Shown in pieces: positions 1-7,007 of a stretch of 9,874 nucleotides of DNA. The stretch's first letter is position 1. Every line of letters begins with the position of its first letter. Under the pieces are notes generated by a model. That model made no database searches. It worked only from the letters and a program-made list of their open reading frames with translations, and was not told the origin of the DNA. Source of the stretch: Pseudomonadota bacterium (GTDB lineage Bacteria; Myxococcota_A; Bradymonadia; UBA4248); the NCBI GenBank assembly GCA_009786045.1, contig WQTY01000048.1:1-9874 (forward strand), written 5' to 3'. A program made the position numbers and the translations under genes.

Positions 1-22
1 GCCGATACGCGTCTACCCCCTA

Positions 23-49
23 TGCGGGGCCTCAATCGCCGGCCCCGCA
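23..49. other. GC-rich hairpin at left edge
   Basis: A perfect 9-bp stem, TGCGGGGCC (23-31) with GGCCCCGCA (41-49), closes a 9-nt loop. No T-run follows, so it is not a standard intrinsic terminator. It lies just upstream of the first copy of the local repeat, giving three consecutive hairpins between 23 and 109. It could be the 3' end of an upstream gene outside the window or part of a larger repeat; the sequence does not decide. Confidence 0.5.
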
Positions 50-56
50 ACGCCCC

Positions 57-131
57 GCTTCTTCGGGGGAACCAGTTCCCCCGAACCCCCTGCAATGCTG
101 TCGCATTGCTTTGGGCTAAGCCTCTTTACCT
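57..131 (+). repeat. Two-hairpin intergenic repeat, copy A
   Basis: Hairpin 1 pairs TTCGGGGGAA (62-71) with TTCCCCCGAA (76-85) around a 4-nt loop. A CCCCCTG spacer (86-92) leads into hairpin 2, GCAATGC (92-98) with GCATTGC (103-109) around TGTC. A tail starting CTTTGGGC and containing CTCTTTACC follows; it resembles the tails of copies B and C more weakly than the hairpins do. Orientation is assigned by the order hairpin 1, spacer, hairpin 2, tail. The ends are approximate. It lacks the long T-run seen on the 5' side of copies B, C and E. Confidence 0.7.
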
Positions 132-167
132 TCGGACAATCTTTGCCCCCTTTGAAGATTTGAGGTA

Positions 168-263
168 TGTGGCCTCAAGCAATGCATTTCGCCACTTTAC
201 CCACAAGCGATACGAAGTATCGCAGGGGGTGTGGGGGAGCAATGCTCCCCCACAAAAAAAACC
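168..263 (-). repeat. Two-hairpin intergenic repeat, copy B (inverted)
   Basis: Read on the - strand: a T8 run (255-262 complement), then hairpin 1 with an 11-bp stem (230-240 with 244-254, loop AAT), the ACCCCCTG spacer, hairpin 2 GCGATAC/GTATCGC (207-213 with 217-223, GAA loop on the + strand), and a tail CTTGTGGGTAAAGTGGC (complement of about 190-206). Hairpin 2 differs from copy A at two stem positions, with compensating changes on the other arm. The T-run abuts the start codon of the ATPase gene. A further small stem lies at 160-165/173-178 at the outer edge. Confidence 0.7.
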
Positions 264-1823
264 ATGAACGCACGAAACAATCTCATTGTCAGCGGGGTAC
301 AGCGCTGGGAGGCATCCGACGGCGACATTGTTGCTTTGGAGAATGCGGGGGTGGCGTTTGGTGATCATGTCGTGCTGGAATCGATCTCGCTTCGCATCCC
401 TGTGGGCAGGACGACGGTGATCATGGGGAAATCGGGATCGGGCAAATCCGTTCTGCTTAAGACCATGAATGGTTTGCTCATGCCAACGTCCGGCAGCTGC
501 CGCCTGTTCGGCGAAGAAACGCGTGCCTGCAGCACGCCGGGGCTAAATCTGCTCCGCAAGCGCACGGGGATGATTCTCCAGGACTATGCGCTGTTTGATT
601 CGAGCACGGTGTTTGAAAATGTGGCTTTTCCGCTTGTTGAGAATGCGGATTTGCCAGCCGGGCGAGTGAGGGCACTCGTAGAGGAAGCCCTGGAACCTCT
701 GGGCCTGCTAAATGCCATCGACAAGTATCCGTCGGAGCTGTCGGGTGGGATGAAGAAGCGTGTCTCTTTTGCGCGAGCCGTCATTCACCAGCCCGAGCTG
801 GTTTTTTTTGATGAACCGACGACGGGCCTGGATCCCATCATGATTGCATTTGTGGATGAGATCATCCGGGAGATGCGCCGCCGGTATGACATCACGAGCG
901 TCATCATCAGCCACGACATTCAGAGCATCTTTCGCCTGGCAGATTATGTGGCATTTTTGCATCAGGGCCGGATCCTGTTTGAGGGCACGCTCGCGCAGAT
1001 CCGTGCATGCGAGATACCCGAAATACAGCGATTTTTTGATGCCGAAAACAAGCAGGACAAGGAAGCGCCGGCGCTGGGGAGCAAACCCTATGTGGAGATC
1101 CGCGACCTGTACAAATCTTTTGGCACACAGCCCGTTCTCAAGGGGGTGTCGCTCAGGATACCCGAACATCAGATCACGGTCATCATCGGAGGTTCCGGAT
1201 CGGGAAAGTCCGTGCTGATGAAACACATCCTTGGGTTATTTTCTCCCGACTCGGGCCAGATACTGCTCAACGGCGTGGACATCGGGGGAATGAGCGAACG
1301 CGAGCGCGAGGTCGTGCGAACGCGCATTGGGATGCTGTTTCAGGGGGCGGCATTGTTTGATTCGATGATGGTCGAGGAGAACGTGGCCTTTCCGCTGACC
1401 GAGCGGCGAAACCCGCCCCCCGTGGCTGAGATTCGCGCGCGAGTCTGGGAGATGCTCGAACGATTGAAGATCGTCGACATTGCAAAGAAGTATCCGCCGG
1501 AGATATCGGCGGGTCAGCGAAAGCGCGCTGCCCTGGCGCGTGCGATTGTCACGAAACCGGCGCTGATGATTTACGACGAACCGACAACAGGCCAGGATCC
1601 GATCATGATTCGCTACGTCGACGACATGATTCTGGAGGCACATGCGGCGTTTGGCCTGACGACAATCGTGATCAGCCACGATATGGTGTCGACGTTTCGG
1701 ATTGCCGATCAGGTGGCCGTGGTTTACGACGGCAGAATCGCCGTAAGCGGTTCACCTCAGGCGGTACAGGCCTGCCCAAAAGAAGAAGTCCAGCACCTGA
1801 TTCGAGCACAGCTTCCATCATAA
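264..1823 (+). CDS. Tandem-fused MlaF-like ABC transporter ATPase (two NBDs in one chain)
   Basis: This 519-residue protein carries two complete ABC nucleotide-binding domains. NBD1 (about 30-265) has Walker A GKSGSGKS at 55-62, Q-loop Q106, signature LSGGM at 159-163, Walker B with D183/E184 and switch His217. NBD2 (about 278-519) has Walker A at 309-316, Q360, signature ISAGQ at 414-418, D438/E439 and His472. Both contain ALFDS and ENVAFPL around the Q-loop and the DEPTTG.DPIMI stretch typical of MlaF/Mkl ATPases, which power phospholipid transport between the membranes with MlaE permease and MlaD. Known MlaF is a single domain that dimerises; here the dimer is apparently one chain. No permease is in the window. 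The ATG at 264 is chosen because the in-frame GTG at 231 lies inside the copy B hairpin. No Shine-Dalgarno is visible before 264; an A-rich run precedes it. MlaF assignment is by motif recognition only. Confidence 0.85.
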   Translation: MNARNNLIVSGVQRWEASDGDIVALENAGVAFGDHVVLESISLRIPVGRTTVIMGKSGSGKSVLLKTMNGLLMPTSGSCRLFGEETRACSTPGLNLLRKRTGMILQDYALFDSSTVFENVAFPLVENADLPAGRVRALVEEALEPLGLLNAIDKYPSELSGGMKKRVSFARAVIHQPELVFFDEPTTGLDPIMIAFVDEIIREMRRRYDITSVIISHDIQSIFRLADYVAFLHQGRILFEGTLAQIRACEIPEIQRFFDAENKQDKEAPALGSKPYVEIRDLYKSFGTQPVLKGVSLRIPEHQITVIIGGSGSGKSVLMKHILGLFSPDSGQILLNGVDIGGMSEREREVVRTRIGMLFQGAALFDSMMVEENVAFPLTERRNPPPVAEIRARVWEMLERLKIVDIAKKYPPEISAGQRKRAALARAIVTKPALMIYDEPTTGQDPIMIRYVDDMILEAHAAFGLTTIVISHDMVSTFRIADQVAVVYDGRIAVSGSPQAVQACPKEEVQHLIRAQLPS

Positions 1824-1827
1824 GCAG

Positions 1828-1905
1828 TTTTTTTCGCGGAGGAGCCAGCTCCCCCGCACCCCCTGCAATGCTGCGCATTGCTTGTGGGCAGAGTGGCAAA
1901 GAGTA
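1828..1905 (+). repeat. Two-hairpin intergenic repeat, copy C
   Basis: It begins 4 nt after the ATPase stop codon. A T7 run (1828-1834) precedes hairpin 1, GCGGAGGAG (1836-1844) with CTCCCCCGC (1849-1857), which has one A-C mismatch. The spacer ACCCCCTG is followed by hairpin 2, GCAATGC (1865-1871) with GCATTGC (1875-1881), and the tail CTTGTGGGCAGAGTGGCAAA (1881-1900). Similarity to copy B may continue to about 1925, where a GGC.CCATAC.TC pattern occurs. The T-run is before the hairpin, so this is not an ordinary intrinsic terminator on the + strand. Confidence 0.7.
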
Positions 1906-2207
1906 CTGTTTATGGCGCCATACTTCGCATTGCGAGCATAGGAGAAGCAATCTGTTTACGTTTCACCCTCGGCACCGAACACTTAGTGGATGAACACCAG
2001 ACTGCTGGGAGGAAAAATTTAGAACTCGCCCCCTGAGCCAGCGCCCTCACACTAAGGGGGGATGTCGGCAAAATGCTTGCGTTTTTGCAAGCAGGTCATA
2101 TATTGCCACGCTCGTACTTCGGGCGATACGCGTGCAGGGGGCGTTTTTCATCCCGGGATCGTTCACATTATTATCCTAATTATCCTACGCATGGAGGAGC
2201 GAGCAAA
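1906..2207. other. Intergenic region upstream of the foldase gene
   Basis: No convincing gene is present. Visible structure: a 6-bp stem CCCCCT/AGGGGG (2029-2034 with 2055-2060) with a 20-nt loop; a 7-bp hairpin TGCTTGC/GCAAGCA (2074-2080 with 2087-2093); a possible degenerate, reversed fragment of the local repeat at about 2106-2142; and a direct repeat TTATCCTA at 2171-2178 and 2180-2187 just ahead of the foldase ribosome-binding site. Confidence 0.4.
2077..2104 (+). promoter_or_regulatory. Possible sigma70-type promoter of the foldase gene
   Basis: TTGCGT (2077-2082) and TATATT (2099-2104) are separated by 16 nt. The -10 matches consensus at 5 of 6 positions, the -35 is weak. The -35 overlaps the TGCTTGC/GCAAGCA hairpin. 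It would give a leader of about 95 nt. This is inference from consensus matching only. Confidence 0.3.
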
Positions 2208-4031
2208 ATGCTCCAGGGATTTCGCGACCGCAAAAACTCAGTTTTGATTTACATTGTGTTTGCGGCCATCATTGCTGCTTTTATATTCATGTTCGGCCTT
2301 CCGAGCACCGATTCCTCGTGTTTGCCTTCGGGCAACAAGACGGTAGCCAGGATTGGCAAACATGTCATTGATGCCGAAGTGATGCGCAGCATGATCCTGC
2401 GCTATTATGGCGATAATGTCTTTCAATCCCAAAACCTCCCTCAGATACAGATGCAGATTGTCGATGGCCTTGCGGTCATCTACCTGCTCGCCGACGAGGC
2501 ACGAAGCATAGGTCTTCGCATAAGCGATGAAGATCTGCATGCGTACCTGACAAACGTGGAGGCAGGTAACCTTGACATCATTGCTCTCGGTTTCCTCAAG
2601 AACAACAAGTTCTCCAGGCAACAGTACGAGTATGCGCTCCAGCGGATCCAGACCTCTTCGCGCAGATATGAGGCGTTCAAGCGCGAAGAACTTTTGGCGC
2701 GCCGTTACATGGCCCTGGTGAGGAGCGGCCTTACCATTTCGGATACAGCACTCTGGCAGGCGTATTCTGAAGCCAACACGTTTGCGGCACTGGAAGTCGT
2801 CCGTCTGACGCCCGATGCGGTGCGCATGACGCTTAAGCCGGTGAGCGAGGCAGAGTTGTCGGCATTTTTGACAACCGGCGAAGACGAGATTCAGGCCCAT
2901 TACGATGCCCACCTTGGTCAGTACACCACACCTGAAAAAGTCAAACTTCAGCAGATTGTCATTCAGAAGGACTATTCGAAACTGACCAACGTCGGTGCCA
3001 GGACGGTCAAGACACACCAGCCCGGCGAGCGCTTTAACATTGCACGATACCAAATCGTGGATGAGAAGGCTGACTTTGCGCAGGCGTTTGAGGATTATGA
3101 TGAAAGCGAGTTTAAGGCAACAGAGGGCGTGACTGGGCTGATCGCTGTCGACCAGATGGCTGACGCGCTTCAGGCTGCGCTGGAGAACCAGGAGGTTGGC
3201 GAGATCGTCACAGCCGAGCTTTCGGACCGCTTTGTCATTGCAAAAGTTCTTGAGCGCACGCCGCGCGTGGTGACGCCGCTCGCAGAAGTCAGGCGCGATA
3301 TTGCCAAGTCGCTCCTTGATGAGCGTCAGGTTCGGGCCAGGATGGAGGAAGTTTCGGCGAACATTCTGCATTTGGTGCAAAATGGCCAGACACTTGAGGC
3401 TGCGCTTGCCGGAGCACTCTATACAGGTGTTCTCTTTGAGCAGCCCACGATGGTTGTACCAGTCGAAGCGGAGGAAGTTTCGGCAGAGGACGCTGTGGCA
3501 GAAGCTACAAGTGAAAACGAGGACGAATCGGCGGTGGCTGCAGATGCCGGCGAGGCGACCGAACCACCTGCCGTGGAATCTGTGGTTGTCAAGCTTCCCA
3601 CGGATCTTCCCATCGTTCCGAAGAGCCAGCGCCTCCAGGTTCAGACAATTCAAAATGCCGCACTTGATACAGGTTTTATCATGGGCCTTGGTGTAAGCGA
3701 TGACATCGTTCGCGATGCCCGCACGGCAGAGGCAGGAACAATTTTGCCAAGAGCATATGGCATGGGGCATGACCTCATCATCGTCAAGGTGACTGAGAAG
3801 ATGCCGGCCAGCCAGGAGAGCTTTGAGACACAAAAGGCTGAGCTCCGGGATCAGGCCATCTACTACAAGGCACTTACGCTCATTGGCGACCCGGATACGC
3901 TGCTGTCCATGCAGGGAGAACCCGGTCTGTGGCTCCGGCAGAAGCTCCAGCAAGCCAAATCCAATGGAACGATTACCATCAACCAGGCTTTCTTTGCCGA
4001 GGATGCGCGGCGGCGAGCAGCGCGGAATTAG
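2208..4031 (+). CDS. PpiD/SurA-like membrane-anchored periplasmic foldase
   Basis: A 607-residue protein with the PpiD layout: a short cytosolic N-terminus with basic residues (R6, R8, K9), one membrane segment (about 11-31), then a periplasmic body. Residues about 45-180 resemble the SurA N-terminal chaperone region, beginning VARIGKHVIDAEVM. A parvulin-like (PPIC) region lies at about 245-352, introduced by HLGQYTTPEKVKLQQIVI; it is weakly conserved, so isomerase activity is uncertain. Residues about 416-460 form an acidic, Ala/Glu-rich linker, and about 475-607 a second region resembling the C-terminal part of PpiD. PpiD proteins help outer-membrane and exported proteins fold at the Sec exit site. 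The ATG at 2208 is preferred over an in-frame ATG at 2073 because GGAGGA (2193-2198) is correctly spaced and the membrane anchor then sits at the N-terminus. It looks monocistronic: a terminator follows 10 nt after the stop. Confidence 0.85.
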   Translation: MLQGFRDRKNSVLIYIVFAAIIAAFIFMFGLPSTDSSCLPSGNKTVARIGKHVIDAEVMRSMILRYYGDNVFQSQNLPQIQMQIVDGLAVIYLLADEARSIGLRISDEDLHAYLTNVEAGNLDIIALGFLKNNKFSRQQYEYALQRIQTSSRRYEAFKREELLARRYMALVRSGLTISDTALWQAYSEANTFAALEVVRLTPDAVRMTLKPVSEAELSAFLTTGEDEIQAHYDAHLGQYTTPEKVKLQQIVIQKDYSKLTNVGARTVKTHQPGERFNIARYQIVDEKADFAQAFEDYDESEFKATEGVTGLIAVDQMADALQAALENQEVGEIVTAELSDRFVIAKVLERTPRVVTPLAEVRRDIAKSLLDERQVRARMEEVSANILHLVQNGQTLEAALAGALYTGVLFEQPTMVVPVEAEEVSAEDAVAEATSENEDESAVAADAGEATEPPAVESVVVKLPTDLPIVPKSQRLQVQTIQNAALDTGFIMGLGVSDDIVRDARTAEAGTILPRAYGMGHDLIIVKVTEKMPASQESFETQKAELRDQAIYYKALTLIGDPDTLLSMQGEPGLWLRQKLQQAKSNGTITINQAFFAEDARRRAARN

Positions 4032-4040
4032 TCCAAAGAA

Positions 4041-4067
4041 GGGCGGCAGGCTTGCCGCCCTTTTTTT
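4041..4067 (+). terminator. Intrinsic terminator after the foldase gene
   Basis: An 8-bp perfect stem, GGGCGGCA (4041-4048) with TGCCGCCC (4053-4060), has a 4-nt loop GGCT and is followed directly by T7 (4061-4067). It starts 10 nt after the stop codon at 4031. Confidence 0.95.
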
Positions 4068-4085
4068 ATGCGCAGGGCGGTTGTA

Positions 4086-4115
4086 TTGACACGGATACCT
4101 GAACCGTGCTATGGG
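4086..4115 (+). promoter_or_regulatory. Promoter of rpsO(-pnp)
   Basis: A perfect -35 TTGACA (4086-4091) is followed after 18 nt by TATGGG (4110-4115) with an extended -10 TG at 4107-4108. It lies just beyond the upstream terminator and would give a 5' leader of about 120 nt before rpsO. S15 represses its own mRNA in several bacteria through leader structure; I cannot identify a known S15-binding fold here. Confidence 0.65.
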
Positions 4116-4243
4116 GCCGCCTGTTTGGAAGGGTGTGCTTTGAGTCATCTGGTCCTAAGCCCGGTTGACTTGTATGGTGCACTGAAACGAAGCGGTGCGC
4201 GGGTTTTCCGCCCCGGGTTTAATTTGCTTAAGGAGAAGTTACG

Positions 4244-4513
4244 ATGTCACTGCACCGTCTGGTGAAAGCAAGTCTTGTTGGAAAGTATGGCCGTCATGAG
4301 TCTGACACGGGGTCGCCCGAGGTTCAGGTTTCGCTTTTGACGGAGAGAATCAATGGTTTGACAGAGCATTTTAAAGTGAACAAAAACGATCATCATGGTC
4401 GCCGTGGTTTGCTGATGCTGGTTGGCCGCCGCCGTCGTCTTCTGGACTACCTGAAGGCGAAGGATGTTCAGCGCTACCGGGAGCTGATCGCTTCACTTGG
4501 GTTGCGTAAGTAG
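4244..4513 (+). CDS. rpsO: 30S ribosomal protein S15
   Basis: This 89-residue protein is full length for bacterial S15 and shows the family pattern throughout: [20 protein letters not shown] near residues 16-35, the [20 protein letters not shown] helix-turn-helix region around residues 50-69, and [12 protein letters not shown] at the end. S15 binds the central domain of 16S rRNA and is an early assembly protein of the small subunit platform. AGGAG at 4231-4235, 8 nt before the ATG, supports the start. It sits directly upstream of pnp, a very widely conserved order, and is separated from it by an intrinsic terminator, as in E. coli. Confidence 0.98.
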   Translation: MSLHRLVKASLVGKYGRHESDTGSPEVQVSLLTERINGLTEHFKVNKNDHHGRRGLLMLVGRRRRLLDYLKAKDVQRYRELIASLGLRK

Positions 4514-4525
4514 GATAAGCTGTTG

Positions 4526-4552
4526 TGCCACCTCTTGAGGTGGCATTTTTTT
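4526..4552 (+). terminator. Intrinsic terminator between rpsO and pnp
   Basis: A perfect 8-bp stem, TGCCACCT (4526-4533) with AGGTGGCA (4538-4545), has loop CTTG and is followed by T7 (4546-4552). It lies 13 nt after the rpsO stop. By analogy with E. coli, read-through could supply some pnp transcript while most rpsO message ends here. Confidence 0.93.
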
Positions 4553-4726
4553 GAGACTTTGTGCGGATTAGACTGTGCAATGATCCGAGACAACCCAAAG
4601 CATGCGGTTGTTTGGGACGATTGTGCAGTAGAAAAAACCGGATAACCGGTGCCCGCAGGAGTCTCTTTCTTTAATAGGGTTGTGCATGCTACGGGCGGCA
4701 GACCCAAAAAAGCAGGAGTCATGAAA
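4553..4726 (+). promoter_or_regulatory. pnp leader region with inverted repeats
   Basis: This 174-nt region holds no gene. CAACC (4591-4595) can pair with GGTTG (4606-4610), or alternatively CCCAAA (4594-4599) with TTTGGG (4611-4616), and ACCGG (4637-4641) pairs with CCGGT (4646-4650). In E. coli the pnp leader folds into a stem cut by RNase III and is autoregulated by PNPase; these stems are shorter, so equivalence is only a suggestion. I see no convincing promoter. AGGAG at 4714-4718 is the ribosome-binding site. Confidence 0.4.
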
Positions 4727-6820
4727 ATGGCACGTATTATTCGAGAGAGTGCGTTGTTGGGTACACGTGAGGTCACACTTGAGACAGGGCGCATGGCCAG
4801 ACAGGCTTCGGGTTCAGTTCTGGTTCAGAGTGGCGAAACGATGGTTCTGGTCACCGCGTGTTCCAAGACGAACGAGCGCACTCAGGATTTTTTTCCTCTG
4901 GTTTGCGAATACATTGAGAAGACGTATGCCGCGGGCCGGATACCGGGGTCATATTTCAGGCGGGAGGGACGCCAGGGTGAACACGAAACGCTGGTGAGCA
5001 GGCTCATCGACCGCCCGATTCGCCCCCTGTTCCCAGAGGGTTTCCTGGATGAGGTTCAGGTGATTGCGACGGTTGTCAGCTATGACCCCACCTGCGAGCC
5101 GGATGTATTGGCCATTACGGGTGCTTCGGCGGCGCTGATGCTGTCTGACCTGCCCTGGGATGGCCCGATTGCGGGTGTTCGAATCGGCCGCGTTGACGGT
5201 CAATGGATTGCCAACCCAACAAACCTTGAACGCGATGCCTCGGATACGGACATCATCATGGTGGCCAGCGAGCAGGCCATCATCATGGTCGAAGGCGAGA
5301 CAGAGGGTTTGACGGAAGCGGAATTCCTGGATGCGATGGACTTTGGCACGGCAGCAGTGCGTGACATTTTGGCGCTCCAGCACCGAATGGCCGAAGCCGT
5401 AGGGAAAACCAAGCGCAGCTTTGTGGCCCCAACAGCAGATGCCGAAATATCCGCAGCCCTCGAAGACTTCTCGGGCCAGACGATGGCCGCCATGACCATC
5501 CCTGTCAAGCTTGAGCGCTACGCGGCGCTCAGCGCCGTAAAAAAAGACATTGTCGCCGCTTTGAGCGAACGCTTCGAAGGCCGGACAGGCGAGATCGTTG
5601 CAGCTTACGAGAACCTCAAGGCTCGCCTGATGCGCAGCCTCATCACAGACCAGCGCGTTCGCATTGACGGCCGCCGGCTTGATCAGGTTCGCCCCATTCA
5701 CTGCGAAGTCGGCGTATTGCCCCGCGTTCACGGTTCTGCCCTCTTTACGCGCGGCGAAACCCAGGGCCTCGTGACCGTAACCATCGGCACGTCGACGGAT
5801 GATCAGCGCATCGAAGAGCTTGGCGGCACGCGATCCAAGCGGTTCATGCTGCATTACAACTTCCCCCCCTTCAGCGTGAACGAAGTCAAGCCGCTGCGAA
5901 GTCCCGGCCGTCGCGAAATCGGGCATGGCATGCTGGCAGAGCGTGCACTGTGCTCCGTCATGCCAACTGCCGACGCAGACTATGCCTACACGCTGCGCAT
6001 CGTCAGCGAAATCCTCGAATCAAACGGCTCAAGCTCCATGGCTACGGTCTGCGGCGGAACCCTGGCCGCCATGGATGCAGGCCTCGAAATCAAGGCACCC
6101 GTTGCCGGCATCGCCATGGGACTCATCAAGGAAGGCAACAAAATCGCCGTCCTCTCCGACATCCTGGGCGATGAAGATCACCTGGGCGACATGGATTTCA
6201 AAGTCTGCGGCACAGAGAACCACATCACCGCCATCCAGATGGATGTTAAGATCGCCGGCATTTCCCGCGAAGTCATGGCCCAGGCCCTGCAACAGGCCAA
6301 CGAAGGCCGAAAGCACATCCTGGACTGCATGATGCGCGCCATCAGCGAAACGCGCGACACGCGCAGCAAGTACGCGCCCCGCATCGAAACGATCAAGGTT
6401 CACCCCAGCAAAATCCGCGAAATCATTGGCTCCGGCGGCAAAACAATCCGCAACATCTGTGCCGTTTCCGGCGCAAGCGTCAATGTCGAAGATGACGGCA
6501 CAGTTAAGGTCGCCTCAGACTCCGCCGCCTCAATCGAAAAAGCCATCCAGATGATCAATGATGTCACGCGCGAAGCCAAGCCTGGCGAAATCTACCTGGG
6601 CAAGGTCAAGAAAATCATGGATTTCGGCGCTTTCGTCGAAATCTTCCCGGGCTGTGACGGCATGGTTCACATCAGCGAGCTGACGGATGGCCACGTCGAC
6701 AACGTCACCGACATCCTCAAGGAAGGTGAAGAAGTCGTCGTGAAGGTTCTGGCCATCGATCCGCGCGGCAAGATTAAACTCTCGCGCCGCGCCGCCATCG
6801 GCGAGAAACCCAACACCTAG
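4727..6820 (+). CDS. pnp: Polyribonucleotide nucleotidyltransferase (PNPase)
   Basis: A 697-residue, full-length PNPase. It degrades RNA 3'-to-5' by phosphorolysis and can polymerise NDPs; it acts as a trimer and in many bacteria joins the degradosome. Domains in order: first RNase PH domain (about 12-145, with FRREGR near 77-82), helical domain, second RNase PH domain (about 310-530, including SSSMATVCGG at about 435-444 and the conserved acidic SDILGDEDHLGDMDFKV stretch at about 477-493), KH domain (about 555-615, GxxG loop IIGSGG at 566-571) and S1 domain (about 620-690). ATG 4727 is preferred to ATG 4721 because AGGAG (4714-4718) is 8 nt from 4727 but only 2 nt from 4721; the longer in-frame opening at 4649 lacks support. 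The coding strand is G-rich in the first third and C-rich after about position 5400. A repeat copy begins just after the stop. Confidence 0.97.
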   Translation: MARIIRESALLGTREVTLETGRMARQASGSVLVQSGETMVLVTACSKTNERTQDFFPLVCEYIEKTYAAGRIPGSYFRREGRQGEHETLVSRLIDRPIRPLFPEGFLDEVQVIATVVSYDPTCEPDVLAITGASAALMLSDLPWDGPIAGVRIGRVDGQWIANPTNLERDASDTDIIMVASEQAIIMVEGETEGLTEAEFLDAMDFGTAAVRDILALQHRMAEAVGKTKRSFVAPTADAEISAALEDFSGQTMAAMTIPVKLERYAALSAVKKDIVAALSERFEGRTGEIVAAYENLKARLMRSLITDQRVRIDGRRLDQVRPIHCEVGVLPRVHGSALFTRGETQGLVTVTIGTSTDDQRIEELGGTRSKRFMLHYNFPPFSVNEVKPLRSPGRREIGHGMLAERALCSVMPTADADYAYTLRIVSEILESNGSSSMATVCGGTLAAMDAGLEIKAPVAGIAMGLIKEGNKIAVLSDILGDEDHLGDMDFKVCGTENHITAIQMDVKIAGISREVMAQALQQANEGRKHILDCMMRAISETRDTRSKYAPRIETIKVHPSKIREIIGSGGKTIRNICAVSGASVNVEDDGTVKVASDSAASIEKAIQMINDVTREAKPGEIYLGKVKKIMDFGAFVEIFPGCDGMVHISELTDGHVDNVTDILKEGEEVVVKVLAIDPRGKIKLSRRAAIGEKPNT

Positions 6821-6821
6821 G

Positions 6822-6871
6822 TTTTTTGTGGGGGAACTTGTTTCCCCCACACCCACACATCGCCAAAGCGA
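6822..6871 (+). repeat. Two-hairpin intergenic repeat, copy E (reduced)
   Basis: It starts 1 nt after the pnp stop. A T6 run (6822-6827) overlaps hairpin 1, TGTGGGGGAA (6827-6836) with TTCCCCCACA (6842-6851), a perfect 10-bp stem with loop CTTGT. The spacer is ACCCACACA rather than ACCCCCTG, and hairpin 2 is reduced to TCGC/GCGA (6860-6863 with 6868-6871). The outer tail is not recognisable. No T-run follows, so it is not a canonical terminator, although it may still mark or protect the pnp mRNA 3' end. Confidence 0.6.
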
Positions 6872-6925
6872 ACAGAAGAAATGCAAAACAAGGTCAGCAA
6901 AAAAGTTAACATTGTTGCAAACTTT

Positions 6926-6978
6926 GTTTTGAAATTTTCAGAAGTAACCATTATGTTTTGAAATTTTCAGAGATAACC
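6926..6978. repeat. AT-rich direct repeat (2 x 24 nt) upstream of the small lipoprotein
   Basis: Two 24-nt copies start at 6926 and 6955 (period 29). They share GTTTTGAAATTTTCAGA, differ at two positions, then share TAACC. The second copy overlaps an inverted repeat GATAAC (6972-6977) / GTTATC (6985-6990). The arrangement suggests paired binding sites for a regulator, but no known operator is recognised. Confidence 0.7.
6929..6957 (+). promoter_or_regulatory. Possible promoter within the direct repeat
   Basis: TTGAAA (6929-6934) and TATGTT (6952-6957) are 17 nt apart. The second repeat unit also carries TTGAAA (6958-6963), but 17 nt beyond it there is no good -10. Transcription from here would read through the terminator-like hairpin before reaching the lipoprotein gene. 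Consensus matching only. Confidence 0.3.
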
Positions 6979-7007
6979 TTTTGTGTTATCATTTTCTCGT
7001 GTGCGTT

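Noticed and set aside
231..263. GTG 231 as start of the ATPase
   Set aside because: The extra 11 codons lie inside repeat copy B's hairpin and A-run and add no conserved residues.
2106..2142. Possible seventh copy of the two-hairpin repeat on the - strand
   Set aside because: Only a CCCCCTGC spacer-like stretch and a loose GTGGCAA tail match; hairpin 1 is missing, so it is noted only as a possible fragment.
2238..4148. A 636-codon open frame on the - strand opposite the foldase gene
   Set aside because: It is a shadow of the foldase coding frame: no lipobox, domain motif or ribosome-binding site, and a composition (Cys, His, Arg, Leu rich) typical of reversed coding sequence. The + strand frame has clear PpiD features.
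4949..5926. A 325-codon open frame on the - strand within pnp
   Set aside because: The + strand encodes an unmistakable PNPase here; the antisense frame has no recognisable motif.
6822..6871. Repeat copies as ordinary intrinsic terminators
   Set aside because: On the + strand the T-run precedes the hairpin instead of following it, and on the - strand the hairpin is followed by A residues, so the standard terminator signature is absent in copies B, C and E.
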